Shown piece by piece: positions 16,999-25,937 of a stretch of 64,000 bases of DNA; within the stretch, counting starts at the first letter, position 1, and every line of letters begins with the position of its first letter. Position numbers and translations under genes: made by a program. Below the pieces are notes generated by a model. It saw nothing but the letters and a program-made list of their open reading frames with translations. It was not told where the DNA came from and made no database searches. The stretch is taken from positions 7,915-71,914 of the forward strand of contig JASJGS010000198.1 of assembly GCA_033791445.1 (NCBI GenBank). The letters are read 5' to 3'. The DNA comes from JANTGF01 sp033791445. Its GTDB lineage: Bacteria; Bacteroidota; Bacteroidia; Bacteroidales; VadinHA17.

Positions 16999-18834
16999 AT
17001 GTGTGGAATTGTTGGTTATATAGGTAATAGTCAAGCTTATCCGATATTGATAAATGGGCTAAAAAGATTAGAGTATCGAGGGTATGACTCTGCAGGGATA
17101 TCAATCCTGAATTCAACAACAAAAACTTTTAAATGCAAGGGAAAAGTAAATGATCTTGAAGCGCATATAAATGGTGAAAGCGTTACAGGTTCCATTGGTA
17201 TTGGTCATACACGCTGGGCTACACATGGCGAACCAAATGACATAAATGCACACCCACATACGTCTCAAAAAGGGCATTTTATTTTAATACATAACGGTAT
17301 TATTGAAAATTACTCTGGGTTAAGAAGTGAACTCCAAAAGAAGGGCTATAAGTTTAAAAGTCAAACAGATACGGAAGTGTTAGTTAATCTAATTGAACAT
17401 ATTTATCTTACTGCGAAAGTCTCCTCTGAGGTGGCTGTGCAATTAGCATTACATAAGGTTATTGGAGCCTATGGCCTGGTAATTATATGTGTAGATGAAC
17501 CAGATCAATTAATTGCAGCCAGAAAAGGAAGTCCTCTGGTTGTCGGAGTGGGAGAAGGTGAGTACTTTTTGGCTTCTGATGCAACACCCATAATTGAACA
17601 CACGAAAAAGGTAATATACCTGAATGATGATGATATAGTGGTTTTAACAAGGGATTCATTAAAACTTAATAATTTAACTGAAAATGATCTAAGTCCTGTT
17701 ATCCAGACGTTGGATCTGGATATTGGAGAGATTGACAAAGGCGATTTTGATCATTTTATGTTGAAAGAAATTTTTGAGCAACCGAAATCTATTAAAGATA
17801 CTTTTAGAGGGAGAATATCGAAGGAGCAACTCAAAATATCGCTTGGTGGACTATTCGAATTTATGCCACGTTTAATAGATGCTAAAAGGATTTTGATTAT
17901 AGGATGTGGTACCTCCTGGCATGCTGGTCTTGTTGGAGAATATTTGATTGAGGAATTTGCCAGGATTCCTGTTGAAGTAGAATATAGTTCAGAATTTCGT
18001 TATCGGAATCCAGTAATTTATGGTGATGATATTGTTATTGTTATAAGTCAAAGTGGAGAAACGGCTGATACTCTGGCGGCTATTCATAAAGCCCATGATG
18101 CAGGGGCACTTGTTTTGGGTGTTTGTAATGTAGTTGGATCCAGTATTCCAAGAGAGAGTCATGGAGGGGTATATACTCATGCTGGCCCTGAGATTGGTGT
18201 CGCATCAACAAAAGCTTTTACAGCACAGGTTACTGTTCTTACAATGCTGGCTATGTTGTTAGGCAAAAAACGAAAGTATCTTAAAGAAGATTTTTATCGT
18301 AATTTTATTACTGAATTGCAGAAAATTCCCGAAAGAATAGAAGAGATTCTTGAGAATAACAATCAATTTAAGTCTATTGCAAAAGAATATAAGGATGTAA
18401 ATAATTTCCTATATTTGGGTAGGGGCTATTCATTTCCAGTAGCACTTGAAGGGGCCTTGAAACTAAAAGAAATTTCATATATACATGCCGAAGGATACCC
18501 GGCTGCAGAAATGAAACATGGTCCAATTGCCTTAATTGATGAAAAGATGCCTGTTGTGGTTATCGCCCCTAAGGATGATTCTTATGAGAAGATAATAAGT
18601 AATATCCAGGAAATTAAAGCAAGGGGAGGAAAGGTAATTGCTATTGTAAGCAAAGGTGACAAAACAATTAGTGAAATGGCTGACCATGTTATTGAAATCC
18701 CTTCCACCAATCTGGCCCTTATGCCTTTACTTACAGTTATACCCTTGCAACTCCTAGCTTATCATATCGCCGTAATGCGAGGCTGTAATGTTGATCAACC
18801 AAGGAATCTAGCAAAATCAGTCACCGTAGAATAA
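16999..18834 (+). CDS. glmS: Glutamine-fructose-6-phosphate aminotransferase (isomerizing)
   Basis: 611 residues. Cys2 (MCGIVGYIG) is the N-terminal nucleophile of the glutaminase domain, with LEYRGYDSAG and GHTRWATHGEP following. Two SIS sugar-isomerase domains contain IGCGTSWHAG, ISQSGETADT and EGALKLKEISYIHAEGY, and the conserved C-terminal tail is DQPRNLAKSVTVE. It makes glucosamine-6-phosphate, the entry to UDP-GlcNAc for peptidoglycan, LPS and the sugar-nucleotide genes at 20860-27071. No glmS ribozyme-like leader is visible, as expected outside Firmicutes. The DUF4954 gene follows 17 bases later. Confidence 0.98.
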   Translation: MCGIVGYIGNSQAYPILINGLKRLEYRGYDSAGISILNSTTKTFKCKGKVNDLEAHINGESVTGSIGIGHTRWATHGEPNDINAHPHTSQKGHFILIHNGIIENYSGLRSELQKKGYKFKSQTDTEVLVNLIEHIYLTAKVSSEVAVQLALHKVIGAYGLVIICVDEPDQLIAARKGSPLVVGVGEGEYFLASDATPIIEHTKKVIYLNDDDIVVLTRDSLKLNNLTENDLSPVIQTLDLDIGEIDKGDFDHFMLKEIFEQPKSIKDTFRGRISKEQLKISLGGLFEFMPRLIDAKRILIIGCGTSWHAGLVGEYLIEEFARIPVEVEYSSEFRYRNPVIYGDDIVIVISQSGETADTLAAIHKAHDAGALVLGVCNVVGSSIPRESHGGVYTHAGPEIGVASTKAFTAQVTVLTMLAMLLGKKRKYLKEDFYRNFITELQKIPERIEEILENNNQFKSIAKEYKDVNNFLYLGRGYSFPVALEGALKLKEISYIHAEGYPAAEMKHGPIALIDEKMPVVVIAPKDDSYEKIISNIQEIKARGGKVIAIVSKGDKTISEMADHVIEIPSTNLALMPLLTVIPLQLLAYHIAVMRGCNVDQPRNLAKSVTVE

Positions 18835-18851
18835 GAGAAAAAATAAATTCA

Positions 18852-20846
18852 ATGAGCAAATACAGAAACTTAAGTCAGGAAGAAATTACTCAACTTGAAA
18901 AGCAAAATTGCTATGCTGAAAATTGGTCCAATGTTGAGGTTGTAGACGGCTTTAATCCAGGGAGAATTCGATCCGTAAATTTTTCAGGGAATATCAAATT
19001 GGGAAAATTCGAAAATGAATTCGTCTTCCCTAATATTAAGAAACCTTCTGGGGTATTTTATGCAAACCTGCATAATTGTGTGGTAGGTAACAATACATAT
19101 ATTGCTCATATTCGGAATAACCTGGCTAATTATCAGATAGGTGAAAATGTGTTCATTGAAAATGTTGATGTAATTGAGGTCGAAGGGAAAACCTCCTTTG
19201 GAAATGGGATCGAGATTAACGTATTAGATGAAACTGGAGGGAGAAAGGTGCCTATTTACAATGAAATGTCATCTCATCTGGCCTATATACTAGCCATGTA
19301 TCGGCACCGTCCTAAAATGGTTGATGCCGTTAATAAAATGATTACTGACTATTCTGAGAAAATAAGTTCAACTGAAGGTATTATTCAGGATAATGCAAGA
19401 ATTTTAAATTCACGTATTATCAGGAATGTTCATATTGGAGATAGTTGTGTTATTGAAGGTGCGGAACAACTAATTAATGGTAGTTTAAATAGCTCTTCAG
19501 CTGATCCAATTTATATAGGATCAGGTGTAATTATGAGAGATTTCATTTTGTCCTCTGGGTCTCATATTTCTGACTCTGCAATTGTTGAACATTGCTTTAT
19601 TGGTCAATCTTGCCAGCTTGGTAAAGATTATTCTGCTGAGCATTCATTGTTTTTTTCGAATTGTGTTGGGTTTCATGGGGAAGCCTGTTCTATTTTTGCC
19701 GGTCCATATACAGTAACACATCATAAGTCAACCCTGCTGATTGCAGGAATGTTTTCCTTTTTAAATGCAGGAAGTGGGTCCAATCAGAGCAATCATATGT
19801 ATAAGTTGGGCCCTATTCATCAGGGAATTATTGAGCGAGGATCAAAGACAACCAGCGATTCATACCTTTTATGGCCTGCAAAAGTAGGTCCTTTTTCCCT
19901 TGTCATGGGAAGGCATTATAAGAATTCTGATACTTCAGAATTGCCTTTTTCATATTTGATCGAAAAAAATGATGAAAGTATTCTTGCACCTGGCGTTAAT
20001 TTGCGAAGTGTTGGAACCATCAGAGATGCACAAAAATGGCCTAAGAGAGACAAGAGAAAAGATCCAAAGAAATTAGATCATATAAACTTTAAACTATTGA
20101 GCCCGTTTACAATTCAGAAAATGATCGGGGGGAGAAATCTCTTGTTAAAGCTTCAGAAATATTCTGGGGAGAAATCAGAATTCTATACCTATGAAAATGT
20201 AAAGATTCAACGTTCTTCTTTAGAGCGCGGAATCATCATGTATAACTTGGGAATATATAAGTTTTTGGGTAATACTTTAATGAAAAGATTGGAAGGGATT
20301 GATTTTAAGGCTGACGGAGAAATCCGAGACCGTTTGAAACCAGATACGGATATCGGAACCGGGAAGTGGATAGATCTTGCTGGACTTTTTACACCCATGT
20401 CAGTTGTTGACGACCTTATGCAAAGAATTGAAGAAGAGGAGGTTAATTCCCTGGATGAAATCAAGCAAGCTTTTGAAAAAATGCATAAAAATTATGCAAT
20501 GTATGAATGGACCTGGGCAATAGATATGTTGCTTAAAGAAGCAGGTAAAAATATTACTAGTATTTGGGCAAAAGATGTAATCTTTCTGACAGAAGAGTGG
20601 AAAAAAAGTGTGGTTGAGTTGGATAAAATGCTTTATAATGATGCAAAGAAAGAATTTACACTTATTTCTCAAACCGGTTTTGGCATTGATGGGGATAAAA
20701 GTACCCAGATTCTAGACTTTGAACATGTTAGAGGAGAATTTGAAAAAAATCCTCAGGTTTCTGATATTAAAAATCACATAGAAAAGAAAACGGCCCTTGG
20801 AGATGATTTGATAAAGAGAATGGAAAAAATATTAAATGGAGATTAG
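18852..20846 (+). CDS. DUF4954 family protein with left-handed beta-helix (hexapeptide) repeats
   Basis: 664 residues, cytoplasmic by sequence (no signal or membrane segment). Residues about 50-130 and 170-290 contain runs of imperfect hexapeptide repeats (for example NVHIGDSCVIEGAEQLINGS and GSHISDSAIVEHCFIGQSCQLG), giving a left-handed parallel beta-helix like that of GlmU and other sugar-nucleotide acyl- or uridylyltransferases. The last 200 residues are alpha-helical. The family is known from Bacteroidota and has no assigned reaction. It is 17 bases after glmS on the same strand, so a step in amino-sugar metabolism is a fair inference, not shown. Confidence 0.8.
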   Translation: MSKYRNLSQEEITQLEKQNCYAENWSNVEVVDGFNPGRIRSVNFSGNIKLGKFENEFVFPNIKKPSGVFYANLHNCVVGNNTYIAHIRNNLANYQIGENVFIENVDVIEVEGKTSFGNGIEINVLDETGGRKVPIYNEMSSHLAYILAMYRHRPKMVDAVNKMITDYSEKISSTEGIIQDNARILNSRIIRNVHIGDSCVIEGAEQLINGSLNSSSADPIYIGSGVIMRDFILSSGSHISDSAIVEHCFIGQSCQLGKDYSAEHSLFFSNCVGFHGEACSIFAGPYTVTHHKSTLLIAGMFSFLNAGSGSNQSNHMYKLGPIHQGIIERGSKTTSDSYLLWPAKVGPFSLVMGRHYKNSDTSELPFSYLIEKNDESILAPGVNLRSVGTIRDAQKWPKRDKRKDPKKLDHINFKLLSPFTIQKMIGGRNLLLKLQKYSGEKSEFYTYENVKIQRSSLERGIIMYNLGIYKFLGNTLMKRLEGIDFKADGEIRDRLKPDTDIGTGKWIDLAGLFTPMSVVDDLMQRIEEEEVNSLDEIKQAFEKMHKNYAMYEWTWAIDMLLKEAGKNITSIWAKDVIFLTEEWKKSVVELDKMLYNDAKKEFTLISQTGFGIDGDKSTQILDFEHVRGEFEKNPQVSDIKNHIEKKTALGDDLIKRMEKILNGD

Positions 20847-20859
20847 GCACGAAAGCGAT

Positions 20860-21921
20860 TTATCTTTCTATATATTGTTCATCATAATACTTTTCATAAT
20901 CACCTGAAATTACATTTTCTAACCATTTAGTATTTTCGAGATACCACAAAACAGTTTTTTCCAGGCCTTCTTCAAAGGTCAGAGAGGGCTCCCATCCAAG
21001 ATTTTCAGAAATTTTTGTAGAATCTATTGCATACCTGAGATCATGTCCTGCACGATCTTTTACAAAAGTGATAAGACTTTCTGAAGTCCCTGTCTTTCTT
21101 TTTAATCTTTGATCCATAATTTCACACAATTGAATTATCAGATCGATATTTTTCCACTCATTATTTCCACCAACATTATAGGTTTCTCCTGATATCCCAT
21201 TATGGAATATTTTATCAATAGCAGAAGCGTGATCTTCGACAAAAACCCAGTCTCTGACATTTTCACCCTTTCCATATACCGGAATTTGTTTCATGTTCAA
21301 AATATTATTTATAGCCAGCGGGATGAGCTTTTCGGGAAACTGATTTGGGCCATAATTATTTGAACAATTTGAAATGACTATGGGTAAACCATAGGTATGA
21401 TAGAATGATCTAACAAGATGATCTGAACTTGCTTTAGATGCAGAATATGGACTTCTGGGGCTGTAAGCCGTTTCTTCAGTAAACAATCCAGTATCCTCGA
21501 GTGAACCATAAACTTCATCAGTTGATACATGATAGAATAAAGAAAATCCATTATTTTTCTTCAATTGCTCCTGTGCAGAAAAAAGTAAGTTGGCCGTTCC
21601 AACTATATTGGTATTGATAAATTCAAGTGGATTTGAAATTGACCTATCGACATGGGACTCAGCTGCTAGATGAATAACATCTGTAAATTGGTGTTTCTCA
21701 AAAAGCTGCTTAATAAATACCTGGTCAACAATATCACCTTTAATGAATGTATAGTTCGAAAAATCTTGAATATCAATCAGATTTTCCAGATTACCTGCAT
21801 AGGTTAACTTATCTAGATTGTATATTTCACAGTCAGGGTAGTTTTTCACGAATTTGCGCACTACGTGAGAACCTATGAATCCAGCCCCTCCAGTAATTAA
21901 AATTCTTTTTTTCGTACCCAT
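20860..21921 (-). CDS. rfbB: dTDP-glucose 4,6-dehydratase
   Basis: 353 residues from the ATG at 21919-21921, which places the Rossmann motif ITGGAGFIGSH at residues 8-18; an upstream in-frame ATG at 21966 would overlap galE by 31 bases. Extended SDR features: HLAAESHVDRSI, STDEVYGSLE (active-site Thr-Asp-Glu), and YSASKASSDH (Tyr and Lys). The product is dTDP-4-keto-6-deoxyglucose, precursor of rhamnose and other deoxysugars. The partner genes rfbA, rfbC and rfbD are not in the window. Last gene of the sugar-nucleotide run; it ends 13 bases from the convergent DUF4954 gene. Confidence 0.93.
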   Translation of the reverse strand: MGTKKRILITGGAGFIGSHVVRKFVKNYPDCEIYNLDKLTYAGNLENLIDIQDFSNYTFIKGDIVDQVFIKQLFEKHQFTDVIHLAAESHVDRSISNPLEFINTNIVGTANLLFSAQEQLKKNNGFSLFYHVSTDEVYGSLEDTGLFTEETAYSPRSPYSASKASSDHLVRSFYHTYGLPIVISNCSNNYGPNQFPEKLIPLAINNILNMKQIPVYGKGENVRDWVFVEDHASAIDKIFHNGISGETYNVGGNNEWKNIDLIIQLCEIMDQRLKRKTGTSESLITFVKDRAGHDLRYAIDSTKISENLGWEPSLTFEEGLEKTVLWYLENTKWLENVISGDYEKYYDEQYIER

Positions 21922-21935
21922 ACTTCCAAATTTTA

Positions 21936-22964
21936 CTAATTGTTGCTTCTGTAGTATTTTTCCCACTCCCAGGCCGTTTCCATTGCTTCATCAAGGCTAC
22001 TCAGTGTTCTCCAACCTAGTTCGTTATTTGCCAGGCTGGTATCCGCCCAAATTTTTTCAATATCCCCTTGTCTCCTATCCAGGATATCGTATTTAAGCTT
22101 TAATCCTGAAACTCTTTCAAAAGATTTAATCATCTCAAAAACAGAAATTCCATTTCCGGTACCCAGGTTAAAGACTTCAAAATCTTCCTTATTCCTTTTG
22201 TCAAGTAATCTTTCAATGGCAACTACATGAGCTTTTGCTAAATCAACCACATGAAGATAGTCACGAATTGCTGAACCATCAGGTGTATCATAATCATCGC
22301 CAAATACTCGAAGAAAATTTCGAATTCCAATACCTGTTTGTGTAATATAGGGGACTAAATTTTCTGGAGTTCCCAGAGGTAATTCTCCAATCAGTGCTGA
22401 TGGATGTGCCCCAATTGGATTAAAATACCTCAAAGCAATAGCCTTAATAAAAGTTGAAGCAATGGAAGTATCTTTAATAATTTCTTCAGCAATTTGTTTA
22501 GTGTTTCCATAGGGTGAGGCTGCTGGTAATATAGGAGTATCTTCTGTTACAGGAAGTTTTTTAGCTTGTCCATATACTGTACATGAAGATGAAAATACAA
22601 GGTTTGGAACGCTAAATTCTTCCATATTCTCCAGAATATTCATCAGAGAACCAAGGTTATTCTGGTAATATTTAAGTGGATTTTCTACAGATTCTCCAAC
22701 CGCTTTTGATGCAGCAAAATGAATAATGGCGCTTATATTCCTATTATTGAGAAAGAAGTCTTTTAAGCTATTTTTATCACACAGGTCAAATTCTTCAAAT
22801 TCTACCTGCTTCCCTGAAATGGCCTTAATACCATCAAGTGATTCAATCCTTGAATTGGAAAGGTTGTCGATGATTATAACGTTGAAGTTTTTTTCAAGAA
22901 GTTCAACCACGGTATGCGAACCTATATAGCCGGCACCTCCAGTTACAAGTATTTTACTATTCAT
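21936..22964 (-). CDS. galE: UDP-glucose/UDP-GlcNAc 4-epimerase
   Basis: 342 residues. NAD-binding LVTGGAGYIGSHT at residues 6-18, the catalytic Ser-Ser-Ser-Cys-Thr region FSSSCTVYG, and the Tyr-Lys pair in YGNTKQIAEE. FNPIGAHPSALIGE and DYLHVVDLAKAH are typical GalE. A Cys in the SSSC segment is common in bacterial GalE; specificity for UDP-Glc versus UDP-GlcNAc cannot be decided by eye. It lies between wbpA (39 bases upstream) and rfbB (14 bases downstream). Confidence 0.93.
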   Translation of the reverse strand: MNSKILVTGGAGYIGSHTVVELLEKNFNVIIIDNLSNSRIESLDGIKAISGKQVEFEEFDLCDKNSLKDFFLNNRNISAIIHFAASKAVGESVENPLKYYQNNLGSLMNILENMEEFSVPNLVFSSSCTVYGQAKKLPVTEDTPILPAASPYGNTKQIAEEIIKDTSIASTFIKAIALRYFNPIGAHPSALIGELPLGTPENLVPYITQTGIGIRNFLRVFGDDYDTPDGSAIRDYLHVVDLAKAHVVAIERLLDKRNKEDFEVFNLGTGNGISVFEMIKSFERVSGLKLKYDILDRRQGDIEKIWADTSLANNELGWRTLSSLDEAMETAWEWEKYYRSNN

Positions 22965-23003
22965 GTAATAAAGAATAATTAAAGACCTTAAAGCTACAAA
23001 TTA

Positions 23004-24293
23004 TTATAAGCTCCAATAATCTATATTTTTTATTTTCCCCCGGTAGACGCCCTTAATATCAATCAAGATGCCAGGATTATTTAATAGGCTCATAAAGTAG
23101 TCTTCATCAAGATTAAGGTATTGCTTATGGTTCACAGCCACAATTACAGCATCATAATTGTTCCCAATTTTTTCAGTTAACTGAAAACCATATTCATCTT
23201 TTACTTCAACAGGATCAGCGTATGGATCTGTGGTATCAACATTTACGCCAAAAGATTCTAATTCATTAACAATGTCAACAACTTTTGAGTTACGTATATC
23301 ACTTACATTCTCTTTAAAGGTTGTTCCCATTATGAGAACCTTGGGGTTTTTAATATTTCTGTCAGAAGCAATAATTTTCTTTACAACCTGCTTTGCTACA
23401 TAGCCTCCCATTGAGTCATTTATGAATCGGCCAGAGTTTATCATTTGAGCATGATATCCAAGTTGCCTAGCTTTATATGTAAGATAATAAGGGTCTACTC
23501 CTATACAATGGCCTCCTACCAATCCTGGAAAAAACTTAAGGAAATTCCATTTTGTTCCAGCCGCTTCAAGGACTTCATAGGTATTGATCCCCATTCGACT
23601 AAAAATGATAGATAACTCATTCATAAAACCAATATTAATATCACGCTGTGTATTTTCAATAATTTTTGCAGCTTCAGCAACCTTTATTGAGCTAGCTTGA
23701 TGAATACCGGCCTCTATAATCATCCTATATACTTTAGCGATATTGTCTGAAGACTCTTCATCTCCACCTGAAACAACTTTTACAATTTTAGTTAAAGTAT
23801 GTTCTTGATCCCCTGGATTAATTCTTTCGGGAGAAAATCCAACCTTAAAATCATCATTGTATTTTAATCCGGATATCTTTTCGAGTAAAGGAATACATTC
23901 CTCTTCTGTACAACCTGGATAAACGGTTGATTCATAGACCACATAATCACCTTTTTTCAACACCTTACCAACTGTTTCAGTTGCTGATAAGAGCGGCTTT
24001 AAATCAGGCAAGTTGTTGACATCGATTGGTGTTGGTACAGCTACCACATGAAAACTTGCCTGCCTGAGATCCTCAGGTTCATATGTAAAAAGAATATCCG
24101 TATTGTCAAAAGCTTCAGATGTAAGCTCATTGCTGGGATCTTTATGATTTTTCATCATTTCAACCCTGTCAGGTTTAATATCAAAACCCACCACGGGTAC
24201 CTTTTTTGCAAACTCTAAGGCAATAGGTAAACCAACATAGCCTAGTCCAATAACAGAGATCACTTTTTTCTTATCAACAATTTCCTGGTACAT
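23004..24293 (-). CDS. wbpA: UDP-GlcNAc 6-dehydrogenase (WbpA-type nucleotide sugar dehydrogenase)
   Basis: 429 residues. NAD-binding IGLGYVGLPIALEFAK near residue 14; STVYPGCTEE at 122-131; the catalytic cysteine Cys263 in VGGHCIGVDPYYL; and NSKVVDIVNELES in the C-terminal domain. The two-step oxidation of UDP-GlcNAc gives UDP-GlcNAc uronic acid. The WbpA assignment over a UDP-glucose or UDP-ManNAc dehydrogenase rests on the immediate neighbours wbpB, wbpD and wbpE, which act on exactly that product. The gap to wbpB is 25 bases. Confidence 0.85.
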   Translation of the reverse strand: MYQEIVDKKKVISVIGLGYVGLPIALEFAKKVPVVGFDIKPDRVEMMKNHKDPSNELTSEAFDNTDILFTYEPEDLRQASFHVVAVPTPIDVNNLPDLKPLLSATETVGKVLKKGDYVVYESTVYPGCTEEECIPLLEKISGLKYNDDFKVGFSPERINPGDQEHTLTKIVKVVSGGDEESSDNIAKVYRMIIEAGIHQASSIKVAEAAKIIENTQRDINIGFMNELSIIFSRMGINTYEVLEAAGTKWNFLKFFPGLVGGHCIGVDPYYLTYKARQLGYHAQMINSGRFINDSMGGYVAKQVVKKIIASDRNIKNPKVLIMGTTFKENVSDIRNSKVVDIVNELESFGVNVDTTDPYADPVEVKDEYGFQLTEKIGNNYDAVIVAVNHKQYLNLDEDYFMSLLNNPGILIDIKGVYRGKIKNIDYWSL

Positions 24294-24318
24294 GATTAAT
24301 TATATTTAGTATTCTTGG

Positions 24319-25275
24319 TTATACAATTTTTTTTAAAAGAGGGTGATATTCTCCTTTTAGGCCAATGGGATTTTCATTTCTGATATGATAAGCCGTGGAA
24401 ACCGAGTTTTTAACTTCTTCAATACCAAAACCATTTCCATCCAATATATTCTGGTAACTTCTTGTATGAAGATCTGTGAAACCCTCACTGAATTCAAATT
24501 CCTCTCCATCCAATTGTAGCGACCTATAAGTTCTCATTCCTTTCTCTTTTATTTTTGTAGGAATATCTTTATAGTCGACGCTAAGAAGCCATCTTACACG
24601 TGCTTTTTTAAGCTGTAAAAATCCAGCTACTTTATTATCCCTTGAAATGTGAACAATATTTTCAGAAACATCACCAAATATCCATGTTAGCATATCGAAA
24701 AAATGAACGCCAATATTAGTGGCAACTCCACCCGACTTCGATATTTCTCCTTTCCATGAAAAAAAGTACCAACTTCCCCGACTGGTTATGTAAGTAAGGT
24801 CAATATCATAAACCTTATCTTTCGGCCCATTATCTATTCTTTCTTTCAATGCAATAACGGATGGATGTAATCGAAGCTGAAGAAGATTAAAGACTCTTTT
24901 TCCCGTTTCCTTTTCAAATTCTTGCAATGCATCTACATTCCATGGGTTTAACACCATGGGTTTTTCACAAATTGCATTGGCCTGATGCCTGAGGGCAAAA
25001 CGGATATGAGCATCATGTAAATAATTTGGGGAACAGATACTTACAAAATCAGTTTGGTTCCCTGCCCTTTTGAGTTTGTCAAGATGCCTGTCAAACCTTT
25101 CAAACTCAACAAAAAAATCAGCATCAGGAAAATACTGGTCAATTACTCCTACGCTGTCAAATACATCCAAGGCAGCAGTAAGATTATTTTTTGTCTCTTT
25201 AATTGCTTTTAAGTGTCTGACAGCAATATAGCCAGCAACACCAATAAGAGCGAAATTATTTGAATTTTGGTTCAT
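24319..25275 (-). CDS. wbpB: UDP-N-acetylglucosaminuronate 3-dehydrogenase (WbpB/WlbA-type, Gfo/Idh/MocA family)
   Basis: 318 residues from the ATG at 25273-25275. N-terminal Rossmann motif FALIGVAGYIAVRHLKAIKE, then the family's CEKPMVL (Glu-Lys-Pro) with the catalytic lysine and GGVATNIGVHFFDML. In the Pseudomonas and Bordetella pathways WbpB/WlbA oxidises the 3-hydroxyl of UDP-GlcNAcA, coupled to transamination by WbpE. Phrases WYFFSWKGE and HTRSYQNIL are characteristic of this subgroup. The order wbpE-wbpD-wbpB-wbpA supports the call. Confidence 0.87.
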   Translation of the reverse strand: MNQNSNNFALIGVAGYIAVRHLKAIKETKNNLTAALDVFDSVGVIDQYFPDADFFVEFERFDRHLDKLKRAGNQTDFVSICSPNYLHDAHIRFALRHQANAICEKPMVLNPWNVDALQEFEKETGKRVFNLLQLRLHPSVIALKERIDNGPKDKVYDIDLTYITSRGSWYFFSWKGEISKSGGVATNIGVHFFDMLTWIFGDVSENIVHISRDNKVAGFLQLKKARVRWLLSVDYKDIPTKIKEKGMRTYRSLQLDGEEFEFSEGFTDLHTRSYQNILDGNGFGIEEVKNSVSTAYHIRNENPIGLKGEYHPLLKKIV

Positions 25276-25353
25276 ATAGTATTCCAAAAATTTGGGAGGT
25301 TATAAAAATAAACAAAGTACAGCTTATGGCACTGAGTATTTGGTTAATGTACG

Positions 25354-25935
25354 TTATTTGACGATTACTGTTACATTTTCACTCTTTAATAAATATTCCT
25401 CTTGACTTTCAGGGCAGATAGCTATATTATTTACGTCAAATTGGAGACGATGGCCAAAACGACTCATCCAACCTATATGTTTGGCAGGATTACCAACAAC
25501 AAGTGAAAATGGTTTTACGTCTTTTGTTACTACAGCTCCTGCCCCAATAAAGGAAAACTCCCCAATATTAATTCCACAAATAATAGTAGCATTGGCACCA
25601 ATGGATGCCCCTTTTGATACAAGAGTCTTTATGTATTTGTCTTTACGTATTATAGAGCTTCTTGGGTTAATAATATTTGTAAATACCATGGAGGGGCCAA
25701 GAAATACATCATCCTCACAAATTACGCCTGTATAAATCGAAACATTGTTCTGCACTTTTACATTATCTCCTAAAATCACATCAGGAGAGATTACCACATT
25801 TTGGCCTATATTACAATTTTTACCAATATTCGAATTGCTCATAATATGACTAAAGTGCCAAATTTTTGATCCTTCACCAATCAGGCATCCATCATCAATG
25901 ACAGCAGTTTCATGTGCAAAATAACCTTTTTCCAT
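25354..25935 (-). CDS. wbpD: UDP-3-amino-GlcNAcA N-acetyltransferase (WbpD/WlbB-type)
   Basis: 193 residues made mostly of hexapeptide repeats (GEGSKIWHFSHIMSNSNIGK onward, then IGANATIICGINIGEFSFIGAGAVV), forming a left-handed beta-helix with the acetyl-CoA site between subunits. VVGNPAKHIGWMSRFG is the conserved C-terminal block of the WbpD/WlbB group. It acetylates the 3-amino group made by WbpE to give UDP-GlcNAc(3NAc)A. Two bases separate it from wbpE. Confidence 0.9.
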   Translation of the reverse strand: MEKGYFAHETAVIDDGCLIGEGSKIWHFSHIMSNSNIGKNCNIGQNVVISPDVILGDNVKVQNNVSIYTGVICEDDVFLGPSMVFTNIINPRSSIIRKDKYIKTLVSKGASIGANATIICGINIGEFSFIGAGAVVTKDVKPFSLVVGNPAKHIGWMSRFGHRLQFDVNNIAICPESQEEYLLKSENVTVIVK

Positions 25936-25937
25936 AA

